Source: IMCC26256 sp046081705 (GTDB lineage: Bacteria; Actinomycetota; Acidimicrobiia; IMCC26256). From it: a DNA stretch of 39,413 bases. Location of the stretch: positions 1 through 39,413 of the forward strand of contig JBJTWK010000015.1 of assembly GCA_046081705.1 (NCBI GenBank), given 5' to 3'. This document shows, in pieces, positions 32,222 through 39,413 of this stretch; the stretch's first letter is position 1; every line of letters begins with the position of its first letter. The translations under genes were made by a program, and so were the position numbers. A model generated the notes under the pieces. That model saw nothing but the letters and a program-made list of their open reading frames with translations, was not told the origin of the DNA and made no database searches.

Positions 32222-33472
32222 TCAGGCGCTGCGACGCTCGCCGTCCGACCCGCTCACGAGGGTCGGCTGGACGTGCTGGCGCACCACCGCGCCGTCGACG
32301 ATGCACTGGGTGACGTCGGTGCGGGACGGCAGGTCGTACATGACCTCGAGCAGGCACTCCTCGAGGATCGCCCGGAGCCCGCGGGCCCCGGTCTTCCGCT
32401 CGAGCGCCAGGTCGGCCACCGCGTCGAGCGCGTCGTCGGTGAGGATGAGTTCGACACCGTCGAAGTGGAAGAACTTCTTGAACTGACGCAGGAGGGCGTT
32501 CTTCGGCTCGACGAGGATGCGGATGAGCGCCTCCTTGTCGAGGCTGTCCACCGCGCCGAGGACGGGGAGTCGGCCCACGAACTCGGGGATGAGCCCGAAC
32601 TTCAGGAGGTCCTCGGGGAGGATGCGGTCGGCGACGTCCTCGCCGCCCGCGGCCCGCCGCACCTCGGAGCGGAAGCCCACCCCCCGGTTGCCCATGCGGG
32701 CCTCAACGATCCTGTCGATCCCGGCGAACGCCCCGCCGCAGATGAACAGGATGTTCGTGGTGTCGATCTGGATGAACTCCTGGTGCGGGTGCTTGCGCCC
32801 GCCCTGCGGCGGCACGGACGCGGTCGTACCCTCGAGGATCTTGAGCAGGGCCTGCTGCACACCCTCGCCGGAGACGTCCCGGGTGATCGAGGGGTTCTCG
32901 GCCTTGCGGGCGATCTTGTCGATCTCGTCGATGTAGATGATCCCGGTCTCGGCCTTCTTGATGTCGTAGTCCGCGGCCTGGATCAGCTTGAGGAGGATGT
33001 TCTCGACGTCCTCACCGACGTACCCGGCCTCGGTGAGCGCGGTGGCGTCGGCGATCGCGAACGGCACCTTGAGGAGACGGGCGAGGGTCTGCGCGAGGAG
33101 CGTCTTGCCGCAGCCGGTCGGGCCCACGAGCATGATGTTCGACTTCTGGAGCTCGACGTCCGGGTCACCGTACGAACCGGCCTGCACGCGCTTGTAGTGG
33201 TTGTAGACCGCGACCGAGAGGATCTTCTTGGCCGGGTCCTGGCCGATGACGTAGTCGTTGAGGTAGTCGAAGATCTCCCGCGGCTTCGGCAGGTCGTCGA
33301 AGCGGACCTCGGTGTTGTGCGCGAGTTCCTCCTCGATGATCTCGTTGCAGAGATCGATGCACTCGTCGCAGATGTAGACGCCGGGGCCCGCGATGAGCTT
33401 CTTGACCTGCTTCTGGCTCTTCCCACAGAAGGAGCACTTCAGCAGTTCGCCACCATCACCGAACTTCGCCAC
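32222..33472 (-). CDS. clpX: ATP-dependent protease ATPase subunit ClpX
   Basis: A 416-residue AAA+ unfoldase that feeds substrates to ClpP. The N-terminal zinc-binding domain has Cys13, Cys16, Cys35 and Cys38. Walker A is GPTGCGKT (117-124), the pore loop is GYVG, Walker B is IIYIDEID, and the RKH loop appears as GGRKHPHQEF. The ClpP-docking IGF loop appears as VGF (NRGVGF), so docking is expected. The GTG at 33472 has GGGGGAG upstream. A 60-nt gap follows clpP. Confidence 0.97.
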   Translation of the reverse strand: MAKFGDGGELLKCSFCGKSQKQVKKLIAGPGVYICDECIDLCNEIIEEELAHNTEVRFDDLPKPREIFDYLNDYVIGQDPAKKILSVAVYNHYKRVQAGSYGDPDVELQKSNIMLVGPTGCGKTLLAQTLARLLKVPFAIADATALTEAGYVGEDVENILLKLIQAADYDIKKAETGIIYIDEIDKIARKAENPSITRDVSGEGVQQALLKILEGTTASVPPQGGRKHPHQEFIQIDTTNILFICGGAFAGIDRIVEARMGNRGVGFRSEVRRAAGGEDVADRILPEDLLKFGLIPEFVGRLPVLGAVDSLDKEALIRILVEPKNALLRQFKKFFHFDGVELILTDDALDAVADLALERKTGARGLRAILEECLLEVMYDLPSRTDVTQCIVDGAVVRQHVQPTLVSGSDGERRSA

Positions 33473-33532
33473 GGTGGCTCCCCCTCACAGATCGACCGGT
33501 CACGTCGTACTCGGACCCAGATGCTCGCGCGC

Positions 33533-34168
33533 TCAGCCCACGCCCGGCGGGACGCTCACGGCGGCGAGATCACGGTTGCTGAGCACCTCGTCGATGATGC
33601 CGTACTCCTTGGACTCCGGCGCGCTCATGATGAACCCGCGGTCGGTGTCCTTGGAGATCTTCTCGACGGCCTGGCCCGTGTGGTGGGCGAGGATCTCGTC
33701 GAGGCTGGTCCGCATCCGCATGATCTCGGCGGCCTGGATCTGGATGTCGGCGGCCTGCCCGGAGGCGCCACCGTGGGGCTGGTGGATGAGCACACGCGCG
33801 TGCGGGAGGGCGAAGCGCTTGCCCGGCGAACCCGAGGCCAGGATCACCGCGGCGGCCGAGGCGGCCTGCCCGACGCAGATCGTGTTCACGTCGCACTTGA
33901 TGAACTGCATCGTGTCGTAGATGGCGTAGAGACCCGTGATCTCACCGCCCGGCGAGTTGATGTAGATCGAGATGTCCTTGTCGGGGTCCTCGGACTCGAG
34001 GTGGAGCAGCTGGGCCACCATGAGGTTCGCGACGGTGTCGTCGATCGGCGTGCCGAGGAAGATGATCCGGTCGCGCAGGAGGCGGGAGAAGATGTCGCTC
34101 GTCTCCCGGCCCCGCGGGCTGTCCTGGGTCACGTACGGCATGTACATGTTGCTGGCCGGCTGGATCAC
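33533..34168 (-). CDS. clpP: ClpP-like protease subunit with Gly at the triad Asp position
   Basis: A 211-residue ClpP-family protein. Ser104 (GQAASAAA) and His129 (LIHQPHGG) of the catalytic triad are intact, spaced 25 as in E. coli and B. subtilis. Forty-nine residues after the His, where B. subtilis Asp172 sits in DTDRDNF, this protein reads DTDRGFI with Gly178. The rest of that helix (MSAPESKEYGIID) aligns without a gap. The GTG start overlaps the tig stop (GTGA). The protein is otherwise typical, with INSPGG and a handle region. It may be weakly active, inactive alone, or complemented by another ClpP elsewhere, as in actinobacteria with paired ClpP proteins; no second copy is in this window. 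Confidence 0.93.
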   Translation of the reverse strand: MIQPASNMYMPYVTQDSPRGRETSDIFSRLLRDRIIFLGTPIDDTVANLMVAQLLHLESEDPDKDISIYINSPGGEITGLYAIYDTMQFIKCDVNTICVGQAASAAAVILASGSPGKRFALPHARVLIHQPHGGASGQAADIQIQAAEIMRMRTSLDEILAHHTGQAVEKISKDTDRGFIMSAPESKEYGIIDEVLSNRDLAAVSVPPGVG

Positions 34169-35583
34169 GCCTGCTCCTCCACGTCGGGGGTCTCGGTGGT
34201 CTCGTGCTGATCGGTCTGATCGGTCTGTTCGGTGCTGTCGTCCGCGTCGTCCGGGGGTCGGACGGGCTCCGGGAGGGTCAGGTCGACGGGGTCGCCGGCC
34301 TGGTCGACGACCTTGACGTGGTCGACGAGGAACTGGAGCGCCTTGCCGCGGGCGATGTCGAAGCGTACAGCGTCGATGACGCCCTGTTGCTCGAGTTGAC
34401 GGCGCACCTTCTTGGATGAGCCCTTCACCTCACTCACGATGCGCTCGACCTCGGCCTCGACCTCCTCGTCGGTCGCCTCGAGAGCCTCGGCGGTTGCCAC
34501 CGCCCGCAGGCCGAGGTCGACGAGGACGGCCTTGGTCGCCCCCTCGCGTACTTCGGCCACGAAGGTCTCCTGGTCCTGACCGATCGCCATGAGGTACTGC
34601 GGGATGTTCATGCCCTGGGCCTCGAGTCGGTGGGCGAGGTCGTGGAGCCGACGCTCCATCTCGCGCTCGACGAGGGGGTTGGGTGCCTCGACCGGGACGA
34701 TCTCGGCGACCGCCTCGAGCACCTTGTCGCGCAGCGACATCTGGGCCTGGACCCGGCCCACCAGCTCGATGCGGGTCGCCATCTCGGACCGGAGCGCGTC
34801 GACCGTCTCCGAGTCGGTGTTCTCGTCGACCCACTCGTCGGTGAGCTCGGGCAGCACCTTCTGCTGGGCGGCCTTGACCTCGCCCCGGAAGAGCACCTCG
34901 TCACCCGCGCGCTCGCCGAACCGCTCGGGCAGGATCGCGGTGAAGTCGAGGGTCGCCCCGGGACGCGTGCCGCGGACGGCGTCGTCGAGCTCGTCGACGA
35001 GGATCCCCGAGCCGACCTCGTAGGTGAAGTCGGTCGCGCTGAGTCCCGGCACGTCCTCACCGTCGATCGAACCGGCGATGTCGAGGCGGGCGAAGTCGCC
35101 GACCGTGAGCGCTGACTCCGAGTCCTCGAGGGTGGCGAATCGCTCGCGCATGGCGTCGATCTGCTCCGTGATGCGCTCGTCGGTCGCGGCATCGACGTCG
35201 ACCACCACGGTGAGTTCGTCGTACCCGGTGAGTCGGACCTCGGGCCGTACCTCGACCTCGGCGGTGAAGGTGATGTCGCCCTCCTCCTCGCCGGCCGTGA
35301 TGTCGAGGGTCGGCGCCGCGATCACGTCGATCTCCTCGGTGCCCACCGCCTCGACGTAGTAGTCGGGCAGGGAGTCCTTGATGGCCTGGGCGCGGGCCTC
35401 GGCGACCGGGATCGACTGCTCGAGGATGCGCCGCGGCGCCTTCCCCGGCCGGAACCCCGGGATCCGGACCTGCTGGGCGAAGCGGCGGTACGCCGCGTCG
35501 ATGGACTGCTCGAACTCGTCCGCCGGGACCGTGACGGTCAGGCGGACCCTGTTGCCCTCGAGGGGCTCGACGGACGTCTGCAT
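34165..35583 (-). CDS. tig: Trigger factor (ribosome-associated chaperone / PPIase)
   Basis: A 472-residue chaperone that docks beside the ribosomal exit tunnel. The ribosome-binding signature is GFRPGKAPRRIL (FRxGxxP). A FKBP-type PPIase domain occupies about 155-245 (VGDFARLDIAGSIDGE, then FRGEVKAAQQKVLPELTDEW at its end), followed by the helical C-domain. The last 40 residues are acidic and Thr-rich (DDADDSTEQTDQTDQ). The ATG at 35583 lies 10 nt after TAGAGT; the frame continues upstream but that would add unrelated sequence. It overlaps clpP by 4 nt, forming tig-clpP, with clpX following. Confidence 0.96.
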   Translation of the reverse strand: MQTSVEPLEGNRVRLTVTVPADEFEQSIDAAYRRFAQQVRIPGFRPGKAPRRILEQSIPVAEARAQAIKDSLPDYYVEAVGTEEIDVIAAPTLDITAGEEEGDITFTAEVEVRPEVRLTGYDELTVVVDVDAATDERITEQIDAMRERFATLEDSESALTVGDFARLDIAGSIDGEDVPGLSATDFTYEVGSGILVDELDDAVRGTRPGATLDFTAILPERFGERAGDEVLFRGEVKAAQQKVLPELTDEWVDENTDSETVDALRSEMATRIELVGRVQAQMSLRDKVLEAVAEIVPVEAPNPLVEREMERRLHDLAHRLEAQGMNIPQYLMAIGQDQETFVAEVREGATKAVLVDLGLRAVATAEALEATDEEVEAEVERIVSEVKGSSKKVRRQLEQQGVIDAVRFDIARGKALQFLVDHVKVVDQAGDPVDLTLPEPVRPPDDADDSTEQTDQTDQHETTETPDVEEQA

Positions 35584-35593
35584 AGAGGTGCGG

Positions 35594-35599
35594 ACTCTA
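35594..35599 (-). promoter_or_regulatory. -10 element (TAGAGT) of tig-clpP
   Basis: TAGAGT on the minus strand, 10 nt before the tig ATG, without a Shine-Dalgarno. Confidence 0.55.
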
Positions 35600-35635
35600 C
35601 CGGGTACCCCGACACGCTCCCCGATCCCGCGCCGC

Positions 35636-36670
35636 TCAGCGGGTGAGGTGGTCCGGGGCGTCCGGGGTCCACCGGGCGATCGTGCGACGCGCGAGCGACC
35701 CGGGACCGAGGCCGACCACGACGAACCAGAGCCCGCGCCGCGCCCGACCGCGCCACGGGAGGGCGTGGTGCCAGAGCAGGCTCCGGACACCGAGCACCGC
35801 AAGCGCCGGCGCACGGTCGCCCTCGATGGGGTGCCGGTCCGGCGCGAGCCGCAGCGACACGAGCCGGGCGGTGATGACCGCGGGATCGAGCAGCGTGGCC
35901 ACGTCGGGGCACGCGGCGGGATCGAGTCCGGCGGCGGGCGCGAGGCGCCGGAACGCGTCCGTCCCCTCCCCCGCCAGCACGATCTGCCGCCGGGCCCACT
36001 CGTCGGTCGTCCCGCTCCCGGCGTAATTGTTGTCACCGTGCACGCGGTACCCGGTGCCCACCGTGTCGGAGGCGACGAGCCGCCCGAACAGGGCGACGGT
36101 CTCGGCGAGGTACTTGTCCGGACCGCCGGTGAACTCGTCCGGGATCGGGAGGACCCGCTCGAGCACGTCACGCCGGAACGCGTTCGCGCTCGTCGGAGGC
36201 CATGCGTGGTTGCGGGTCCGCAGCACGACCGTGCGGAGATCGCCGTCGGCCAACAGCCCCGGACGGGGCGGCCGCACCCGGCCGGTCGGCGCGCCCTCGG
36301 CGTCGATGAGTTCGAGGCGCCAGTGCACCTTCACGACGGCCGGGTCGGCGGCGAACGCTCGCTGCACCTCGGCGAGGATGCCGGGACGGAGGACATCGTC
36401 GGCGTCGAGCAGCACCACGACGTCGCCGCTCGCCTCGGCCACCCCCCGACCGATCGCCGCGGCCTGACCGGCGTTCGCCTGCTCGATGAGCCGCACCCGC
36501 GACCCGAACGCGCGCACCCGGTCGGCCGAGCCGTCGGTGCTCCCGTCGTCGACGACGACCACCTCGTGCGGCGGCGGGACCTGCGCCAGCGCACTCTCGA
36601 TCGCCGCGCCCACGAATCGCTCGTAGTTCCAGCACGACACGACGACGCTGACGGTCGGGCCGGACGTCAT
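35636..36670 (-). CDS. Family 2 glycosyltransferase
   Basis: A 344-residue GT-A glycosyltransferase. The nucleotide-sugar-binding start VSVVVSCWNYERFVGAAIESAL, VVVVDDGSTDGSAD (Asp pair binding the nucleotide) and LLDADDVL (the DXD-type metal site) are intact. The C-terminal half is less conserved and contains a possible hydrophobic segment (LWFVVVGLGPGSLA). The sugar and acceptor are unknown. The ATG overlaps the stop of the upstream phosphodiesterase by 4 nt (ATGA), so the two are cotranscribed. With galE beyond, the region suggests surface glycan synthesis, which is inference only. Confidence 0.93.
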   Translation of the reverse strand: MTSGPTVSVVVSCWNYERFVGAAIESALAQVPPPHEVVVVDDGSTDGSADRVRAFGSRVRLIEQANAGQAAAIGRGVAEASGDVVVLLDADDVLRPGILAEVQRAFAADPAVVKVHWRLELIDAEGAPTGRVRPPRPGLLADGDLRTVVLRTRNHAWPPTSANAFRRDVLERVLPIPDEFTGGPDKYLAETVALFGRLVASDTVGTGYRVHGDNNYAGSGTTDEWARRQIVLAGEGTDAFRRLAPAAGLDPAACPDVATLLDPAVITARLVSLRLAPDRHPIEGDRAPALAVLGVRSLLWHHALPWRGRARRGLWFVVVGLGPGSLARRTIARWTPDAPDHLTR

Positions 36671-38325
36671 CGGGAACCCGAGAGCATCGAGCGACCGTGC
36701 AGGTCGTCACCCGGTCCTGCGCCCAGCAGGTCGAGGATCGTCGGGGCGAGATCGACCGCCCGGAACGCGCCGAGGTCGACGGCTTCAACACCCGGACCGG
36801 CGATGAGCACGAAGCCCTCGCCGGAGTGCTCACCGACCCGGTGCATCGGCACCGGACCGATCCGACCCGCATCAGGGTGCTCGATCTCGTCGATCGGGGC
36901 GGACCACACGAACTCCACGTCCCCGGGCACCCCGCCGCGTGCGAGCGGGTCGGCGGCGCGCGGCATCGAGGCGGACTCCACGACGGGTCGACCCGTCCGC
37001 GCGCAGCGCGCCGCGGAGACCCGTTCGATGATCTCCTCGCACGTGCGCACGTAGTCGGCGGGGTCGACGACACCGTCGCGCTCGCGGCCCCGGAGGTTGA
37101 CGCGGACCAGCCCGGTCGTGAACGACGGGACCGCGAAGTACCGCATCGTGGGCCAGCGGTGGCGGTACCACCACACCGGCATGTAGTCCGGGGCGTGCGG
37201 CGACGGGCCGGAGCGCGCGAGGTCGAACGGGGTCTCCGGCGGGATCGGGGCGGCCAGCACGCCGGGACGGTGACCGGGACGCCCGGCCGCCCGCCGCACC
37301 GCGCCGCGCAGCGCCCGCGGCGTCGCCCGCTTGACCCGGTTGCGCAGGGCCCGGCGCCGATCGTCGGCGAAGTGGCTCGCCAGGTGGTCCACCCACTGGA
37401 CCCCGGGGTCCGGGACGACCGGCCCGGCCCCGCCGCGGGGCATGGTGAGCGCCGGGGCCCACCCGTGGAGTCGGTGGAGCAGCTCGGGCAGCATCACGAA
37501 GGTCATGAGGTCGGTCCGGTTCGGCGTCATGCCGTGGAGCGAGAACAGCACGACGGCCGCGTCGGGTGCGGCGTCGAGCGCGCGCCCGACCGCGGCGTCG
37601 ATCGCCCGGTGGATGCGGGCCATGCCCTCGGCCGCCTGACCGGCGGTGGGCGCGCCGTACACGGGGCTGTGCGGGTCGACCCCGTGCCACATGAAGTGGC
37701 CGCCGGAGTGCTCCTCCGACCAGATGGCGACCGCGAGGCGCCAGTCCGGCACCCGATCCATGAGGTCGAGGAGCACGTCCGCGCGCGCCGCTGCGCCGTC
37801 GACGAGGGCGGCCGTCGCGTTGCGGAGGTAGTCGGGCGAGTACCAGAGCGGGTCCGACTCCCGGGCGAACGCCGGGTGGGGACCGAAGCGGTCGTCGAGC
37901 GCGGTGATGAGCCCGGGTGGCAGCGACGTGCGCGCGAACCCGGGCGCGTGCGCGCCCCAGGCCACGACCTGGGCCCCGGAGACCTCCGGCGCGATGACGC
38001 CGCGCTCGGGCAGGTCGAGCGACACCACGGGCAGTTCGTCGCCGCGGGCCCACCACGGGACGATCGCCGGCATGCCCTGCATGCGCGCGTCGTAGTCGGC
38101 GGGGTCGAACGACGCCATGCCCCAGTACCCCTGGGAGGCGGCCGTGCGGCCGGTCGCGAACTCGGTCCACAGCGCCTCGGAGCGCAGCGCGTCACGGCTG
38201 TCGATCGTCGCCCGGGCAGCACGGGCCCGCAGCGCCGCGAGGTTGGGGAGGGCACCGGCATCGACGAGCGGGCCCACCGAGGCCCAGTCCATGGAGTCGA
38301 CGCCGATCGCGAGCACTCGCGCCAC
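36667..38325 (-). CDS. Alkaline-phosphatase-superfamily phosphodiesterase / nucleotide pyrophosphatase
   Basis: A 552-residue metal-dependent hydrolase. GVDSMDW near the N-terminus gives the first metal-binding Asp. The nucleophile loop is LWTEFATGRTAASQG. Later metal ligands are suggested by EEHSGGHFMWHG and SLHGM, with EHSGEGF in the C-terminal part, the order seen in type I phosphodiesterases. The C-terminus ends with DLAPTILDLLG and DDLHGRSML, as in related phosphatases and sulfatases. The substrate is unknown. No signal peptide is visible, so it is probably cytoplasmic. The start is GTG at 38325 with GAGGAGG 7 nt upstream; TACGCT lies 38 nt upstream. It is followed by the overlapping glycosyltransferase gene. 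Confidence 0.9.
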   Translation of the reverse strand: MARVLAIGVDSMDWASVGPLVDAGALPNLAALRARAARATIDSRDALRSEALWTEFATGRTAASQGYWGMASFDPADYDARMQGMPAIVPWWARGDELPVVSLDLPERGVIAPEVSGAQVVAWGAHAPGFARTSLPPGLITALDDRFGPHPAFARESDPLWYSPDYLRNATAALVDGAAARADVLLDLMDRVPDWRLAVAIWSEEHSGGHFMWHGVDPHSPVYGAPTAGQAAEGMARIHRAIDAAVGRALDAAPDAAVVLFSLHGMTPNRTDLMTFVMLPELLHRLHGWAPALTMPRGGAGPVVPDPGVQWVDHLASHFADDRRRALRNRVKRATPRALRGAVRRAAGRPGHRPGVLAAPIPPETPFDLARSGPSPHAPDYMPVWWYRHRWPTMRYFAVPSFTTGLVRVNLRGRERDGVVDPADYVRTCEEIIERVSAARCARTGRPVVESASMPRAADPLARGGVPGDVEFVWSAPIDEIEHPDAGRIGPVPMHRVGEHSGEGFVLIAGPGVEAVDLGAFRAVDLAPTILDLLGAGPGDDLHGRSMLSGSR

Positions 38326-38363
38326 GCGTCGACCTCCTCGTCCCGAAGTGCGGCGGTCGGGGC

Positions 38364-38369
38364 AGCGTA
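38364..38369 (-). promoter_or_regulatory. -10 element (TACGCT) of phosphodiesterase operon
   Basis: TACGCT on the minus strand, 38 nt before the GTG start, giving a short leader with GAGGAGG. It is divergent from the galE promoter about 45 nt away. Confidence 0.5.
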
Positions 38370-38409
38370 CCGGCGTGACGGGCCGTCACGGACCACGCCG
38401 TGCGGCGGG

Positions 38410-38415
38410 TAGGTT
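38410..38415 (+). promoter_or_regulatory. -10 element (TAGGTT) of leader ORF-galE
   Basis: TAGGTT lies 7 nt before the ATG of the 17-codon leader ORF, at the same spacing as other leaderless genes here, so the mRNA probably begins at that ATG. Confidence 0.55.
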
Positions 38416-38422
38416 GGCCTCG

Positions 38423-38476
38423 ATGCGCCCCCGCCGTCCGTGCCCGCCCACCCGCCGCGCCGGAGGAAGCCGGTGA
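38423..38476 (+). CDS. 17-codon leader ORF coupled to galE
   Basis: ATG at 38423 opens a 17-residue frame (MRPRRPCPPTRRAGGSR) ending in a TGA that overlaps the galE GTG (GTGA). It is Arg/Pro-rich with one Cys. The ATG is 7 nt downstream of TAGGTT, so it is probably translated from a leaderless mRNA. GGAGGA inside it serves as the galE ribosome-binding site. It could act by translational coupling, or be a chance frame; no conserved peptide was recognised. Confidence 0.5.
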   Translation: MRPRRPCPPTRRAGGSR

Positions 38477-39413
38477 GGCTGCTCGTCGTTGGCGGCGCCG
38501 GGTACATCGGCAGCGTGGTCGCCGCGGAACTCGTCGCCGAGGGCCACGAGGTGACGGTCGCCGACGACGGGTCGCGCGGCCACGCACGGGTGCCCGGCAC
38601 CGGCTTCGTCGAGGTGTCGCTCCTCGACCCGGCCGGCCTCGACGCGCTGTGCGCACGCGGCTTCGACGCCGTCCTGCACTTCGCCGCGCTCTCGATCGTG
38701 CCGGAGTCGGTGCGGGAGCCCGAGCTGTACTTCCGCACGAACGTGCTCGGGACCCTCAACCTCCTCGAAGCGATGCACGCGCACGGCGTCCACCGGATCG
38801 TGTTCTCGTCGACCGCGTCGACCTACGGCGAGCCCGAGTCGGTCCCGATCGATGAGGACGCACCGACCCGACCGACGAACCCGTACGGGGCGTCCAAGCT
38901 CGCGGTCGACCACCTGCTCGCCGGCTGGGCCGATGCGCACCGGGCCGGCGCGGTCAGCCTCCGGTACTTCAACGTGGCCGGCGCGGCCCACGGGCTCGGC
39001 GAGCACCACGACCCCGAGACCCACCTCATCCCGATCATCCTCGAGGTCGCCGCCGGCGAGCGCGAGTCGCTGTCGGTGTACGGCACCGACTACCCCACCC
39101 CCGACGGCACGGCGATCCGCGACTACATCCACATCGCCGATCTCGCGCACGCCCACGTGCTCGCGATCGGCGCCACCGGGACCCCGGGGCACCGGGTCTA
39201 CAACCTCGGCAACGGGGAGGGGTTCAGCGTCCGGGAGATGATCGAGGCCGCTGAGCGCGTCACCGGACGCACCATCGCCACGATCGACGCGCCACGACGC
39301 GACGGCGACCCCGTGCGGCTCGTGGCCTCGAGCGAACGCATCCGCCGGGAACTCGGCTGGCGGCCCCGGCACACCGACGTCGAGCGGATGATCGCCGACG
39401 CCTGGGCCCACCG
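38473..39413 (+). CDS. galE: UDP-glucose 4-epimerase (cut by window edge)
   Basis: At least 313 residues of an extended short-chain dehydrogenase/reductase; the last few codons lie off the right edge. The NAD-binding GGAGYIGS is at 7-14. SSTASTYGEP and NPYGASK give the catalytic Ser/Thr and YxxxK. RYFNVAGAA, DYIHIADLAHAH and VYNLGNGEGFSV are GalE blocks. It interconverts UDP-glucose and UDP-galactose for glycans or Leloir metabolism. The start is GTG at 38473 with GGAGGA 5-6 nt upstream, overlapping the stop of a leader ORF. An upstream ATG at 38423 is in another frame. Confidence 0.94.
   Translation, partial: MRLLVVGGAGYIGSVVAAELVAEGHEVTVADDGSRGHARVPGTGFVEVSLLDPAGLDALCARGFDAVLHFAALSIVPESVREPELYFRTNVLGTLNLLEAMHAHGVHRIVFSSTASTYGEPESVPIDEDAPTRPTNPYGASKLAVDHLLAGWADAHRAGAVSLRYFNVAGAAHGLGEHHDPETHLIPIILEVAAGERESLSVYGTDYPTPDGTAIRDYIHIADLAHAHVLAIGATGTPGHRVYNLGNGEGFSVREMIEAAERVTGRTIATIDAPRRDGDPVRLVASSERIRRELGWRPRHTDVERMIADAWAH

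Overview
The window is very GC-rich (roughly 70% G+C by eye), densely coded bacterial DNA. Protein sequences and gene order point to an actinobacterium outside the model genera; an acidimicrobial lineage is my best guess, not proven. On the minus strand the order tig-clpP-clpX, valS-folC-ndk, mreB-mreC-mreD-PBP2-rodA, a radical SAM pair, rng, rplU-rpmA-obg-proB-proA, then nadD-LCP-rsfS and leuS is essentially the conserved Streptomyces-type chromosomal cluster. No mobile element, CRISPR array or phage gene was seen.

Layout by position. 1-1310: the 5' part of leuS (minus) and a divergent tRNA-Ala(GGC). 1406-3975: a four-helix membrane protein, a His-rich microprotein and an isolated hisH-hisF pair. 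3991-6274: nadD, a degenerate LCP/LytR_C protein and rsfS, joined by 4-nt ATGA overlaps. 6362-9099: three plus-strand accessory genes (ACT protein, photolyase, acetyltransferase). 9116-15584: proB-proA, with MoxR and VWA genes after proA and obg before proB; a 426-nt hairpin-rich gap separates proB from proA. 15712-21102: translation and RNA genes (rpmA, rplU, rng) and the radical SAM pair. 21116-27606: the cell-elongation machinery. 27805-35583: ndk, folC, valS and the Clp/trigger factor proteostasis genes. 35636-39413: a glycosyltransferase-phosphodiesterase operon divergent from galE, which runs off the right edge.

Expression logic. Most first-of-operon genes have a TANNNT -10-like hexamer only 6-10 nt before the start codon and no Shine-Dalgarno, which implies leaderless transcripts. 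Genes inside operons instead overlap the preceding stop codon or carry GGAGG-like sites.

Most notable observations: (1) rplU (ribosomal protein L21) has an in-frame TAG at codon 75 of an otherwise full-length 103-codon gene; (2) the only ClpP here has Gly where the catalytic-triad Asp should be; (3) HisF has Gln at the position of catalytic Asp130; (4) the LCP domain lacks the usual Arg/Asp signature; (5) a 17-codon leaderless ORF is translationally coupled to galE.
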